In this document: piece after piece, positions 8,323-17,689 of the stretch
Layout of the letters: every line of letters begins with the position of its first letter
How positions within the stretch are numbered: position 1 is the first letter of the stretch
Assembly (NCBI GenBank): GCA_001770955.1
Contig: MESL01000053.1
Location: 1 to 37,740 of the forward strand
Direction: 5' to 3'
Source of the DNA: Burkholderiales bacterium RIFCSPLOWO2_12_FULL_65_40
GTDB taxonomy: Bacteria; Pseudomonadota; Gammaproteobacteria; Burkholderiales; Burkholderiaceae_C
DNA length: 37,740 nt
Made by a program: the position numbers and the translations under genes
The notes under the pieces: model-generated
The model's database searches: none
Told to the model about the DNA's origin: nothing
Seen by the model: the letters and a program-made list of their open reading frames with translations, nothing else

Positions 8323-9036
8323 TCAGAAGCTGCGCGCCAGCGCCCCCGCCAGCTGCTGCAGGGGAGCGGTATCCAGCAGCATCCAGTGCCGGCGCTCGCC
8401 GCGCAGCCACCGGCGTGCCTGCCATTCCGACAGCAGGCGGCTGAGCGTTTCGGCGCGGATGCCCAGATGCGCGGCCAGCTGGCGCTGGCTGCTGGGCAGC
8501 TCCAGCCGCTCTCCCTGCTGTGCCGAGAGTCGCAGCAAAAAGGCCGCGAGCCGCTGCGGCGCGCTGCTCACGGTCAGCCATTCCACCTCGTTGATGTAGT
8601 GGTAGAGCCGCCGGCTGAAGTCTTCGAGCAGCCGAAGTGCCAGGGCAGGGTGGGCCTCGCATGCGTGCCGCAATGCCTGGCGCTCCAGCCGCCAGACCGT
8701 GGTGCTGCCTACCGCGCGGGCCTGCATCGGGTAGCGCCCGTGGGCCATGAACATGGCGGCCTCGGCCACGCACTGGCCTGCGCCGAAGCGGTGGTACACG
8801 CGCTCGCTGCCGTCGCAGCCAAAGCGCACCACCTCCACATGGCCCCGGGTCACCAACAGCCAGTGCTGGGCGGCATCGCCCTCGTGGAACACGACTTCGC
8901 CATCACGGTAGGAGCGCAGCTCGGCGCGCTCACACAGGCCCTGCAGCACGCCCGGGGCCAGTTCCCGCAACAACGGATGGGCTGCCAGCTGCGGAAGTGG
9001 GGTGCCTGCAAGGGGGCGAACGTTGATAAATGTCAT
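8323..9036 (-). CDS. Crp/Fnr-family regulator, DNR-like (no Fe-S cysteine cluster)
   Basis: A 237-residue regulator. An N-terminal cyclic-nucleotide-binding-type sensor barrel (about 20-130) is followed by a dimer helix and a winged helix-turn-helix (SQRQLAAHLGIRAETLSRLL). The recognition helix has Glu196, Ser199 and Arg200 in the E-x-x-S-R pattern of FNR and DNR proteins, which read TTGAT half-sites. The four cysteines that hold the FNR iron-sulfur cluster are absent, as in DNR/NNR-type NO responders. The ATG at 9036 is preferred over a TTG 36 bases upstream. It is divergent from the TonB/ABC/NnrS operon and is its likely regulator; NO sensing is inference from the missing cluster and the NnrS neighbour. 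Confidence 0.85.
   Translation of the reverse strand: MTFINVRPLAGTPLPQLAAHPLLRELAPGVLQGLCERAELRSYRDGEVVFHEGDAAQHWLLVTRGHVEVVRFGCDGSERVYHRFGAGQCVAEAAMFMAHGRYPMQARAVGSTTVWRLERQALRHACEAHPALALRLLEDFSRRLYHYINEVEWLTVSSAPQRLAAFLLRLSAQQGERLELPSSQRQLAAHLGIRAETLSRLLSEWQARRWLRGERRHWMLLDTAPLQQLAGALARSF
9023..9036 (+). promoter_or_regulatory. Candidate FNR/DNR-type operator between regulator and TonB operon
   Basis: TTGATAAATGTCAT has a perfect left half-site TTGAT, the right four-base spacer, and a degenerate right half (GTCAT for ATCAA). It overlaps the start codon of the regulator gene. If it acted at the usual -41.5 position, transcription toward the TonB gene would start near 9071, with an AT-rich GATATT at 9063-9068 as a possible -10. 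It could serve autoregulation and operon activation together. This is a weak site by sequence alone. Confidence 0.35.
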
Positions 9037-9072
9037 TGCCGGATACCGATGGTTTCCAGGATGATATTGCAA

Positions 9073-11220
9073 ATGCGAATTACTCCCAACAAGATTTACA
9101 TGGCTGCCTATCCCACCCCGTTCACACTCCGAACCACTGCAGGCGCCCTACTGGCTGCCGCCCTGGGTACGGCTGCCCTCGCGCAGGAAGGCGCAGCGCT
9201 GCCTTCCGTCACCGTGCAATCCACCCGTGCCAGTGCCGCTATGCCGTTGCATGGTACGGTGCAAAAAGAGCGCGAACGGCTGGCACAGGTGCCCGGCGGA
9301 ACCAACCTGGCCGAGCCGCAGAAAGAGGCGCGCCTGGCCACACTGCGTGACGCGCTTGACTACCAGCCCGGCATCGTGTTGCAGGACTTCTTTGGTGGCA
9401 CCGACCAACCGCGCCTGGGCATCCGGGGCTCGGGCATCCAGAGCAACCCGGTGAACCGGGGCGTGCTGCTGCTGCAGGACGGCCTGCCGCTCAACGAGGC
9501 CGATGGCTCGTTCATCATCGGCCTGATCGAGCCGCGCAATGCGGCCTTCATCAGCGCGCGGCGCGGTGCCAATGCGCTCACGGCGGGTGCCACCACGCTG
9601 GGCGGCGAGGTGGACTTCGTATCGCTCACCGGGGCCGATGAGCGCGGCCGCGTGCGTGCCGAGACGGGCAGCTTTGGCCGCCAGGGCCTGCAGGCAGCGG
9701 TGGGGGGGGTGGGCGAGCGCTTCGACGGCCGGGTGTCCGTCAGCAGCGACCGCTTTGATGGCTATCGCCGCCACTCCGCCTCGGAACGCGACAGCCTCCA
9801 GGCCAACGTGGGCTTCCTGGGGGACGGGGGCTTTCAGAACCGCACCTACCTCGCCTGGACCGACCTGGCCTTCCAGATCCCGACCGTCGTGCCCAAAAGC
9901 CGAATCGACACCGACCCGCGCGGTGTCATGGGCGACGGCAACACGCCGCAGGACCAGCTGCTCAACGTCTACAAGCGCGACCCGCGCCGCGCCGCCACGC
10001 AACTGCGCCTGGCCAACCGCTCCACCTGGGGCACTGATGCCCTGCGCCAGGAGGTCGGCGTGTACTGGCAGGACACCGATGACCTGTTCAACGACTCCAC
10101 CACCCACACCGTGACGAACAGCCGCACCACGGGCGCGCAGTGGCAGGCCAGCGGGCGCCCGGGGGCCGGTGCGCTGGGTTGGCGCACGGCGCTGTCGTGG
10201 GCGCACAGCGCCATGGAGCGCGACCTGTATGCCAACAACCCCGCCAACGGCCAGCGGCTGCAGCGCTTTGGCGCCTACGACCTCGACGCCAGCAACCTGC
10301 AGGCGCTGGCTGCGGCCGACTGGCGCCTCGCACCCGGCTGGACCCTGCTGGGCAGCCTGCAGTGGAGCCAGCTCACGCGCGACGCCGCAAGCCGCAGCAC
10401 GGCGGCGCAGCTCGACCAGCAATGGAACTTCGCCACGCCCAAGATCGGCCTGAACTGGGCCGCAACGCCCACCACGCGCCTGTGGGCCAACCTCAGCCGC
10501 AGCCAGGAGGCGCCCACCTTCTGGGAAATCGTCAGCGCCACCGTGGCGCCCAACAGCCCGGCCACGGCCAGCGCCGAGCTGGTGCGCCTGAAGATGCAGA
10601 GCGCCACCACGCTGGAACTGGGCGGCCAGGGCCGCTGGGGCGAGGGCGCACAGGCGCTGCACTGGACTGCGGCCGTGTACCGCAGCGTCCTGGCGGACGA
10701 GCTGATCTCCACCACCGACGCCAACGGCATCCGCGTGGGTACCTACAACTACCGGGGCGGCACGCGCCACCAGGGCATCGAGGCTGGCCTTTCGGGCAGC
10801 CAGCGGCTGGGCACGGGTGCGGTCGATTTCCGCGCCGCCTGGACATTCAGCGACTTCCGCTTCCGGGGTGGCGAATACGCCGGCAAGCAGATCGCCGGGG
10901 TGCCGCGCCACCTCATCAGCGCCGAGGCGCTGTACCGCCTGGGCGCCTGGCGCTTCGGCCCCAGCCTGCGCTGGATACCCGTGAGCACGCCCACCGACCA
11001 TGCCAACACCCCGGGAGCCGAGCAGGAGGCGTATGCGCTGCTGGGCCTCAAGCTCGAATGGCGCGAAGGCCCCTGGGCCGTGCTCCTGCAGGCCGACAAC
11101 GTGACCGACCGGCGCTACGCCAGCAGCTATGCCGTGCGCAACCGCACCACGGCCGCGCAGCCCGGCTACCTGCCGGGTCTGGGCCGCAGCGTCACGGCCG
11201 GCCTGACCTACCAGTTCTGA
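9073..11220 (+). CDS. TonB-dependent outer-membrane receptor
   Basis: A 715-residue receptor with a signal peptide ending near TAALAQ-EG, an N-terminal plug domain (RLGIRGSGIQSNP, VLLLQDGLPLNEADGS) and a long beta-barrel ending in the terminal phenylalanine of TYQF needed for outer-membrane assembly. It would import a large or scarce ligand using TonB energy. Start choice is uncertain: ATG at 9073 gives a basic n-region, ATG at 9100 gives a minimal signal peptide, and 9049 or 9061 are possible. A run of eight G at 9702-9709 lies in the coding sequence. The gene is first in an operon with the ABC genes, 14 bases before the binding protein, so receptor and transporter probably serve one ligand, which I cannot identify. 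Confidence 0.92.
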   Translation: MRITPNKIYMAAYPTPFTLRTTAGALLAAALGTAALAQEGAALPSVTVQSTRASAAMPLHGTVQKERERLAQVPGGTNLAEPQKEARLATLRDALDYQPGIVLQDFFGGTDQPRLGIRGSGIQSNPVNRGVLLLQDGLPLNEADGSFIIGLIEPRNAAFISARRGANALTAGATTLGGEVDFVSLTGADERGRVRAETGSFGRQGLQAAVGGVGERFDGRVSVSSDRFDGYRRHSASERDSLQANVGFLGDGGFQNRTYLAWTDLAFQIPTVVPKSRIDTDPRGVMGDGNTPQDQLLNVYKRDPRRAATQLRLANRSTWGTDALRQEVGVYWQDTDDLFNDSTTHTVTNSRTTGAQWQASGRPGAGALGWRTALSWAHSAMERDLYANNPANGQRLQRFGAYDLDASNLQALAAADWRLAPGWTLLGSLQWSQLTRDAASRSTAAQLDQQWNFATPKIGLNWAATPTTRLWANLSRSQEAPTFWEIVSATVAPNSPATASAELVRLKMQSATTLELGGQGRWGEGAQALHWTAAVYRSVLADELISTTDANGIRVGTYNYRGGTRHQGIEAGLSGSQRLGTGAVDFRAAWTFSDFRFRGGEYAGKQIAGVPRHLISAEALYRLGAWRFGPSLRWIPVSTPTDHANTPGAEQEAYALLGLKLEWREGPWAVLLQADNVTDRRYASSYAVRNRTTAAQPGYLPGLGRSVTAGLTYQF

Positions 11221-11234
11221 GGCAAGAGCACACC

Positions 11235-12257
11235 ATGGTTCACTCCCTCTCTGGCGGGCTGGCAACGCGCCGCCAGGCACTGGCCGCGCTGGCTTGCACA
11301 GGCTTGTCCGCCGCATGGGCGGCGCCGCGCCTGCCCCGCATCACGCTGGCGGGGCCGCCCGCCATCGTCTCGGCGCCGCTGATCCACATGGCCGAAACGG
11401 GGGCACTCTCCGGCTTGGCCGAGCGCACCGAATTCACTGCCTGGCGTGACCCCGACCAGTTGCGCATGATGGCCCTGGGCGGCAAGGCCGATGTGCTGGC
11501 CATGCCCAGCAATGTGGCGGCCAACCTCTTCAACCGGGGAGCTGGCGTCACGCTGCTCAACATTTCCACCTGGGGGGCGCTGTGGATCGTCACGCGCGAC
11601 GCGCAGCGCAAGGCGCTGCAGGACTTCAAGGGCGAAGAGATCGCCGTGCCCTTCCGGGGTGACATGCCCGACATCGTGCTGCAGCTGCTCGCGGCCAAGC
11701 AGGGGCTGGACCCGCTGCGCGACTTTCGCATCCGCTATGTGCCCACGCCCATGGAGGCGATGCAGCTGCTCATCACGCGCCGTGTCTCGCATGCGCTGCT
11801 GACCGAGCCCGGCGTTTCACTGGCCATGCGCAAGACGCGCTCGTTTCCGGTCGGCCTGGTGGCGCCCGATCTGCACCGGGGCGCTGACCTGCAGCAGGAA
11901 TGGGGGCGCCTGTACCAGCGCGCGCCCCGCGTGCCCCAGGCCGGCATTGCCGCCGTGGGAGCGGTGCGTGGCCAGCCGCAGGTGCTGGCCGCGGTAGAGC
12001 AGGCCTATGCGCGCTCGCTGGCCTGGTGCCGCAACAACGCCATGGAATGCGGCCGCATGATGGCGCGCCACATCGACCTGCTCACCCCCGACGCTGTGGC
12101 CGACGCCATTGCCGTGAGCCAGATGAACGCCGTGCCCGCGCTGCAGGCGCGCGAGGAACTGGAGTTCTTCTTTGGCCAGCTCATGGCGCGCAACCCTGGT
12201 CTGCTCGGGGGCAAGCTGCCCGCCGCCGGTTTTTATGGCGGAGCGGGAGGGGTCTGA
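11235..12257 (+). CDS. ABC transporter substrate-binding protein (NMT1/SsuA/ThiY-like)
   Basis: A 340-residue periplasmic binding protein. The N-terminus has RRQALAALACTG, a twin-arginine-like or Sec signal, cleaved near WAA-PR. The body (ITLAGPPAIVSAPLIHMAE, ALGGKADVLAMPSN, LLITRRVSHALLTEPG) follows the type-2 periplasmic fold of the nitrate/sulfonate/taurine/thiamine-precursor group. The ligand cannot be told from sequence. The ATG at 11235 was chosen because the signal starts there; an upstream extension of the same frame overlaps the TonB gene and is spurious. It overlaps the permease gene by one base (TGATG junction). NnrS and a DNR-like regulator nearby make it unlikely to be a standard sulfonate system. 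Confidence 0.87.
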   Translation: MVHSLSGGLATRRQALAALACTGLSAAWAAPRLPRITLAGPPAIVSAPLIHMAETGALSGLAERTEFTAWRDPDQLRMMALGGKADVLAMPSNVAANLFNRGAGVTLLNISTWGALWIVTRDAQRKALQDFKGEEIAVPFRGDMPDIVLQLLAAKQGLDPLRDFRIRYVPTPMEAMQLLITRRVSHALLTEPGVSLAMRKTRSFPVGLVAPDLHRGADLQQEWGRLYQRAPRVPQAGIAAVGAVRGQPQVLAAVEQAYARSLAWCRNNAMECGRMMARHIDLLTPDAVADAIAVSQMNAVPALQAREELEFFFGQLMARNPGLLGGKLPAAGFYGGAGGV

Positions 12258-13051
12258 TGTTGCGTGTGCTCTGGCGTGTGCTCGCGGGCCTGCCCGCCTA
12301 CCTGTGGAGCGGCTGGGGCGCCGGTGCCAGCCTGCTGCTGCTGCTGGCCACCTGGGAGGCCGTGGCCGCGCTGTACGACCCGCTCATCCTGCCCGACCCG
12401 CTTACCGCCTTTGCCGCGTTGTGGGCGCAGGTGCAGCAGGGCGCCGCCGGGCCCGCGCTGTGGGCCACGGCGCGGCGCGCCTTCATGGGGCTGGCGCTGG
12501 CGCTGGGCGTGGGCAGCGTGCTCGGGCTGCTGGCGGGCTTGTCTGTCACGGCTTCGGTGCTGTCGCGCCCGCTGGTCACGGTGCTGCTGGGCACGCCGCC
12601 CATCGCCTGGCTGGTGCTGGCCATGCTGTGGTTTGGCATGAGCGACGGCACGCCGGTGTTCACCGTGTTCATTGCCTGCTTCCCCGTGGTGTTTGCCAGC
12701 GCGCTGCAGGGCACGCGCACGCTGGATTTGCAACTGCGCGACATGGCGCGCGCCTACCGCCTGCCGCTGGGCATGGCGCTGCGCGAGGTGTACGGGCCGC
12801 ATGTGCTGTCGTACCTGTTCCCGGCCTGGGTCACCGCGCTGGGCAGCGCCTGGAAGGTGGCCGTGATGGCCGAGCTGCTGGCCAGCACCGACGGCGTGGG
12901 CGCCGCGCTGGCGGCCAGCCGCTCGCAACTGGACACCGCCACCACCCTGGGCTGGATCAGCGCCGTGGTGGGCTGCCTGCTGGTGGTGGAGTATGGATTT
13001 TTGGAGCCGCTCAAGCGCGAAGTCGAGCGCTGGCGGGATGCGCCGCGATGA
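12257..13051 (+). CDS. ABC transporter permease (SsuC/TauC-like)
   Basis: A 264-residue inner-membrane protein with about six hydrophobic segments of the BPD_transp_1 family. The EAA-type coupling loop that docks the ATPase is visible around RDMARAYRLPLGMALREVYGP. The N-terminal LPDPLTAFAALWAQ segment is typical of the SsuC/TauC/ThiX group. The start ATG shares one base with the stop of the binding-protein gene, and the end overlaps the ATPase gene by four bases (ATGA), so the three are translationally coupled. It would form a homodimeric channel with the ATPase encoded next. Confidence 0.92.
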   Translation: MLRVLWRVLAGLPAYLWSGWGAGASLLLLLATWEAVAALYDPLILPDPLTAFAALWAQVQQGAAGPALWATARRAFMGLALALGVGSVLGLLAGLSVTASVLSRPLVTVLLGTPPIAWLVLAMLWFGMSDGTPVFTVFIACFPVVFASALQGTRTLDLQLRDMARAYRLPLGMALREVYGPHVLSYLFPAWVTALGSAWKVAVMAELLASTDGVGAALAASRSQLDTATTLGWISAVVGCLLVVEYGFLEPLKREVERWRDAPR

Positions 13052-13914
13052 GTTTGCTGCTTCAAAATGTGCGCCACAGCTACGCGCTCACCGAGGTGCT
13101 CGGCGGCGTGGGCCTGGCGCTTTCGCCTGGCCGCGTGCTGGCGCTGGTCGGCCCCTCGGGCTGTGGCAAGACCACGCTGCTGCACCTGTGCGCGGGCCTG
13201 CTGGATGTGCAGGAGGGCCGGCTGGACAACGCCTTTGCCAATCCCGCGCTGATGTTCCAGCAGCCGCGCCTGCTGCCCTGGCAGACCACCGCCGACAACA
13301 TTGCCCTGGGCCTGCGCGCGCAAGGCATGGTGCGTGCCGCCGCGCGTGAGCGCGCCCACGCCATGGGCGCCGTGCTGGGGCTGGACTCTGAAGCCTTGGC
13401 CGCCTACCCGCACCAGCTTTCGGGCGGCATGCAAAGCCGCGCCGCGCTGGCGCGCGCGCTGGTGCTCGAACCCGATCTGCTGCTGATGGACGAACCCTTC
13501 GCAGCGCTCGACATCGGCCTCAAGGCACAGCTGCACCGGCTGCTGCTGCGCCACCAGCGCGAGAAGGGCACGGCCGTGCTGATGATCACGCACGACCTCA
13601 TGGAGGCCGTGCGCCTGGCCGACACCGTGCTCGTCATGGCCGCCGGGCCGGGCCGCATCGTGCACCAGCACAACCCGCAAGCCCCCGCCCTGGCGCGCAA
13701 CGACGCCATGGTCTACCACGAGACCGCCGAGCTGCTGCGCGTGCCCGCCGTGCGTGCGGCCTTCGGGCTGGACGCGTTGGTGGAAGAGGGTACCTGCCTG
13801 GCCGATGAATTCGCCGACACCCTGCCGCCGCCCGAGGCGCGCGTGCTGCCCCTGCAGCCGCTGCCGCAGGAAGGCGCCACCACCCCCACCGCGCGGAGGA
13901 TGCGATGCGGATGA
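13048..13914 (+). CDS. ABC transporter ATP-binding protein (SsuB/TauB-like)
   Basis: A 288-residue ABC ATPase with Walker A GPSGCGKTT, Q-loop MFQQPRLLPWQ, signature LSGGMQSRAALARAL, Walker B LLLMDEPFAALD and switch ITHD. The catalytic set is complete. The last 60 residues or so extend past the usual SsuB end (VLMAAGPGR onward) in an acidic then proline-rich tail of unknown role. It overlaps the permease gene by four bases and the NnrS gene by four to ten, depending on the NnrS start, so all are expressed as one unit. It should power import of the ligand captured by the TonB receptor and binding protein. Confidence 0.92.
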   Translation: MSLLLQNVRHSYALTEVLGGVGLALSPGRVLALVGPSGCGKTTLLHLCAGLLDVQEGRLDNAFANPALMFQQPRLLPWQTTADNIALGLRAQGMVRAAARERAHAMGAVLGLDSEALAAYPHQLSGGMQSRAALARALVLEPDLLLMDEPFAALDIGLKAQLHRLLLRHQREKGTAVLMITHDLMEAVRLADTVLVMAAGPGRIVHQHNPQAPALARNDAMVYHETAELLRVPAVRAAFGLDALVEEGTCLADEFADTLPPPEARVLPLQPLPQEGATTPTARRMRCG

Positions 13915-15137
13915 CCGCCCCCGTGATGACCCCGCCTGGCCTGCTCTCGCCTGCGCACCCGGTGTGGATGTGCGCCATGCGCCCCTTCTTCCTGCTCACC
14001 ATGGGCTCGGCGGTGCTGCTCATCGCGCTGTGGAGCGCCGTGCTGTCGCTGGGCCTGCCGCCGCCGCCCGTGGCGGGCGGCGCGCTGGTGTGGCACGCGC
14101 ACGAGCTGCTGCTGGGCTTTGGCCTGGCGGCGGTGGCGGGCTTCGTGCTTACCGCCGTGCCCGAGTTCACAGCCACGGCGAGCGCCAGCCCACGCACCGC
14201 GCGCCAACTGGTGCTGCTGTGGCTGCTGGGCCGTGCGGGTTTCTGGCTCTCGGGCGTGGCGGGTAGCCCCGCGCTGGCGCTGGCCGCCTTGGCGCACCTG
14301 GGCCTGCTCGGCGGCCTGCTGGCGCTGCTGTGGCCCGCGCTGTGCACCGTGGCCGGGCGGCGCCACCATGCCTTTGGCTGGGCGCTGGCGGGTCTTTTCC
14401 TGTTGGTGGCGGGTTTCTATGGGGACGCGCTGCGCGGCGCCTACCCCATGCGCTGGCTGCTGGCCCTGCTGGGCCTGGTGATGGTGCTCATCATCGTGGC
14501 CATGAGCCGCATCTCCATGCGTATCGTCAACAACGCCATCGAGGCAGCGGGTGGGGATCGCGAGCCTTACCTGGCCCGCCCGCCCCGGCGCAACCTGGCC
14601 ATCCTGTGCATTGTGCTGTTCACGCTGGCTGAGTTCCTGCAGCCCGGCGGCCGAACCAGCGGCTGGCTGGCCTGCGCCGCCGCCGCCGCGCTGTGCAACC
14701 TGATGGGCGACTGGCACGTGGGCCGTCCGCTGCTGCGCCGCCTGCCGCTCATGCTCTACGCCGTGTACGCCTGCATGGCGCTGGGCTATGCCTTCATCGG
14801 CACGGCCCTGCTGGCGGGTGGGCCGGGCGCCAGCGCCGGGCGCCACCTGCTCACCGTGGGCGCCATCGGGCTGTCGATCTACGCCGTGATCTGCATCGCC
14901 GGGCGCGCGCACTGCGGGCACCCGTCGGACGAACGGCCCTGGGTGGGGCGGGGGGCGGTGCTCATCGTGGCCGGGGCGGTGCTGCGCGCGGGTGCGGCCT
15001 TGGTGCCGGACGCGGCTTCTGCCCTGCTGGGCCTGGCCGGGCTGTGCTGGGTGGCGGCGTTCGGCCTGCTGTGCTGGCGCATCGGGCCGGTGCTGTGGCG
15101 CGCGCGGCCGGATGGATTGTGGGGGTGTCAGGGGTAG
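13905..15137 (+). CDS. nnrS: NnrS-family membrane protein
   Basis: A 410-residue polytopic inner-membrane protein with about twelve hydrophobic segments. The motif ALVWHAHELLLGFGLAAVAGFVL, followed by TAVPEFT near residue 85, is the family signature with conserved histidines. NnrS proteins bind haem and copper, are linked to denitrification, and relieve NO stress in species where they were tested. A GGAGGA site lies just upstream. ATG 13905 and ATG 13911 are both possible; the latter would give the ATGA junction seen at the permease-ATPase boundary. It closes the TonB/ABC operon, and that placement ties the uptake system to NO or anaerobic physiology. Confidence 0.9.
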   Translation: MRMTAPVMTPPGLLSPAHPVWMCAMRPFFLLTMGSAVLLIALWSAVLSLGLPPPPVAGGALVWHAHELLLGFGLAAVAGFVLTAVPEFTATASASPRTARQLVLLWLLGRAGFWLSGVAGSPALALAALAHLGLLGGLLALLWPALCTVAGRRHHAFGWALAGLFLLVAGFYGDALRGAYPMRWLLALLGLVMVLIIVAMSRISMRIVNNAIEAAGGDREPYLARPPRRNLAILCIVLFTLAEFLQPGGRTSGWLACAAAAALCNLMGDWHVGRPLLRRLPLMLYAVYACMALGYAFIGTALLAGGPGASAGRHLLTVGAIGLSIYAVICIAGRAHCGHPSDERPWVGRGAVLIVAGAVLRAGAALVPDAASALLGLAGLCWVAAFGLLCWRIGPVLWRARPDGLWGCQG

Positions 15138-15323
15138 GGCGGCGAATGTTGCGGAGCTTTCGGCCAGTGGAGCGGCGGCGGGTGTTGGTGGGGTTTGATC
15201 CGATTCGTACGGGCGTGCGGTCGGGTCAGTCCAGGGTGCGGTCACAGCGATGCGATAGCATGTCGGGCTGTCCTTTTGATCAATCCGCGCTTGTCCTTGT
15301 ACGGGTGCCATTCAGGGAGAGAC

Positions 15324-16457
<1,134 letters not shown>

Positions 16458-16696
16458 CCTTCTCGGGCTTCGGTGCGTTCTGCCATGGCCCTGACACCGG
16501 CGAACGATCAGTGATCCGGGGTTCTCGTTCCGCCGCTGTCATTTCCTCGCCCCCACCTGGCGGGCTGCAACCCGCCTGACACGGGCGCCTGATCGTCTTT
16601 CGCACCCAGGTCTTCATGGCCGATGGCTGTTGCCTCGCCATGGTATGGGCTGCGCCTCTACTGGCATCTGCCTGCATTGTCTGGAGCTATGCGCTG

Positions 16697-16749
16697 CAAC
16701 TATTAAATTGATAGCTTCTGGCGCTTTATCCATGAGCTATAAAGCCCGA
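16697..16749 (-). repeat. Dispersed palindromic repeat family A, copy 2
   Basis: GCAACTATTAAATTGATAGC, then TTCTGGCGCTTTATCCATGA and GCTATAAAGCCC, contains the ACTATTAA...TTGATAGCT palindrome and the CTGGCGCTTTAT block of family A, with the two blocks in the opposite order to copies 3 and 4. The order fits an element inserted in the other orientation. Confidence 0.65.
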
Positions 16750-16868
16750 TTTGAATGGTATTTTTGGGGCTTTGTCTCGGCGATTACTCCAGATTTTTGC
16801 TGTGATCCGGGCCCCTTCTCAGGGGTCCAAGGCGGGGTGTCAAAGGCCGGAGTCAAGGCTGCAGATCT

Positions 16869-16892
16869 CGTTATAACCAAGCGTATACTTCG
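16869..16892 (+). promoter_or_regulatory. Candidate ModE operator and promoter of modA
   Basis: The 24-base stretch starts CGTTATAA, has eight spacer bases and ends ATACTTCG. This is the layout of the E. coli ModE site (CGTTATAT-N8-ACATAACG) with a near-perfect left half and five of eight matches to an ATATAACG right half. A possible -10 hexamer TATACT (16884-16889) lies inside it, so bound ModE-molybdate would block transcription. modE is the fourth gene of the operon, so feedback repression is expected. Confidence 0.5.
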
Positions 16893-16925
16893 CTCGTTCG
16901 CATTCCTACGAATCATCTCCCCCCC

Positions 16926-17684
16926 ATGGCCCTATCGTCCCTGAAGCGCAGTCTTGCCGCCTGTCTTCTGGTGGGTGTTGCTGGCGCTGCCATGGCGGGT
17001 GAACTGGTGGTATCCGCCGCCGCCAGCCTGACCCATGCTTTCAAGGACATTGCCCAGGGTTTCGAATCCGCGCACCCGGGCAGCAAGGTGCTGCTGAACT
17101 TTGGTGCGTCCGGTGCCTTGCTGCAGCAGATGGCCAAGGGTGCGCCGGTGGATGTGTTTGCCTCGGCCGACCAGGAGACCATGGACGCCGCGCAGCAGCA
17201 GGGCCTGGTGCGCGCGGCCGACCGGCAGGATTTCGTGCGCAATGCGCTGGTGGTGGTTGCGCCCATAGACGCCAAGGCGCCGCCCGCCGCGCTGAAGGAC
17301 CTGGCCGCGCCCGGCGTGGCGCGCGTGGCGCTGGCGCTGCCCGCCAGCGTGCCTGTGGGGCGCTACGCCAGGCACGCGCTGGAGGCGGCGGGCCTGTGGG
17401 GTGCGGTGCAGACCAAGGCGGTGAACACGACGAACGTGCGCCAGTCGCTCGACTACGTGGCGCGCGGTGAGGTGGATGCGGGCTTTGTCTATGCCACCGA
17501 TGCCGCGCTGATCAAGGACAAGGTCAAGACCGCCTTTGCCGTGCCGCTGGACCGGGCCATCCTTTACCCCATCGCGCGCACCGCTGCCAGTGGCAACGCC
17601 ACCGAGGCGGCGGCGTTCATCGCCTATGTGCGCTCGCCAGCGGGCCAGGCGGTGCTGGCGCGTTATGGCTTCTTGAAGCCCTGA
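16926..17684 (+). CDS. modA: Molybdate ABC transporter substrate-binding protein
   Basis: A 252-residue periplasmic protein. A signal peptide (residues 1-24, ending AMA-GE) is followed by the ModA core: VSAAASLTHAFKDIAQGFE, LLNFGASGALLQQMAKGAPVDVFASAD, and the C-terminal ARTAASGNATEAAAFIAYVRSPAGQ. The serines in AAAS and GASGAL fit the family's oxyanion-binding residues. It captures molybdate or tungstate for ModBC. The start fits the signal peptide exactly, yet the ATG is preceded by seven C residues (16919-16925) and no purine-rich ribosome site, which is odd for an abundant binding protein. It is the first gene of modA-modB-modC-modE. Confidence 0.96.
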   Translation: MALSSLKRSLAACLLVGVAGAAMAGELVVSAAASLTHAFKDIAQGFESAHPGSKVLLNFGASGALLQQMAKGAPVDVFASADQETMDAAQQQGLVRAADRQDFVRNALVVVAPIDAKAPPAALKDLAAPGVARVALALPASVPVGRYARHALEAAGLWGAVQTKAVNTTNVRQSLDYVARGEVDAGFVYATDAALIKDKVKTAFAVPLDRAILYPIARTAASGNATEAAAFIAYVRSPAGQAVLARYGFLKP

Positions 17685-17689
17685 AATGA

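Larger units (their letters stand above)
16458..16925. other. 468-base intergenic region before modA
   Basis: No convincing gene is present. It holds a small GGCGGG/CCCGCC hairpin at 16559-16576 shortly after the cyclase gene, a family A repeat at 16697-16749, a GGGCCCCT/AGGGGTCC hairpin at about 16808-16828, and the candidate ModE operator and -10 element next to modA. Base composition becomes more AT-rich than the surrounding genes. Short frames exist but lack ribosome sites and family resemblance. Confidence 0.6.

Noticed and set aside
8308..9072. N-terminal extension of the TonB receptor frame
   Set aside because: It is antisense to the regulator gene; the signal peptide marks the true start near 9073-9100.
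9148..11316. 722-residue frame antisense to the TonB receptor
   Set aside because: Long only because of GC-rich third positions; the receptor strand has clear family motifs.
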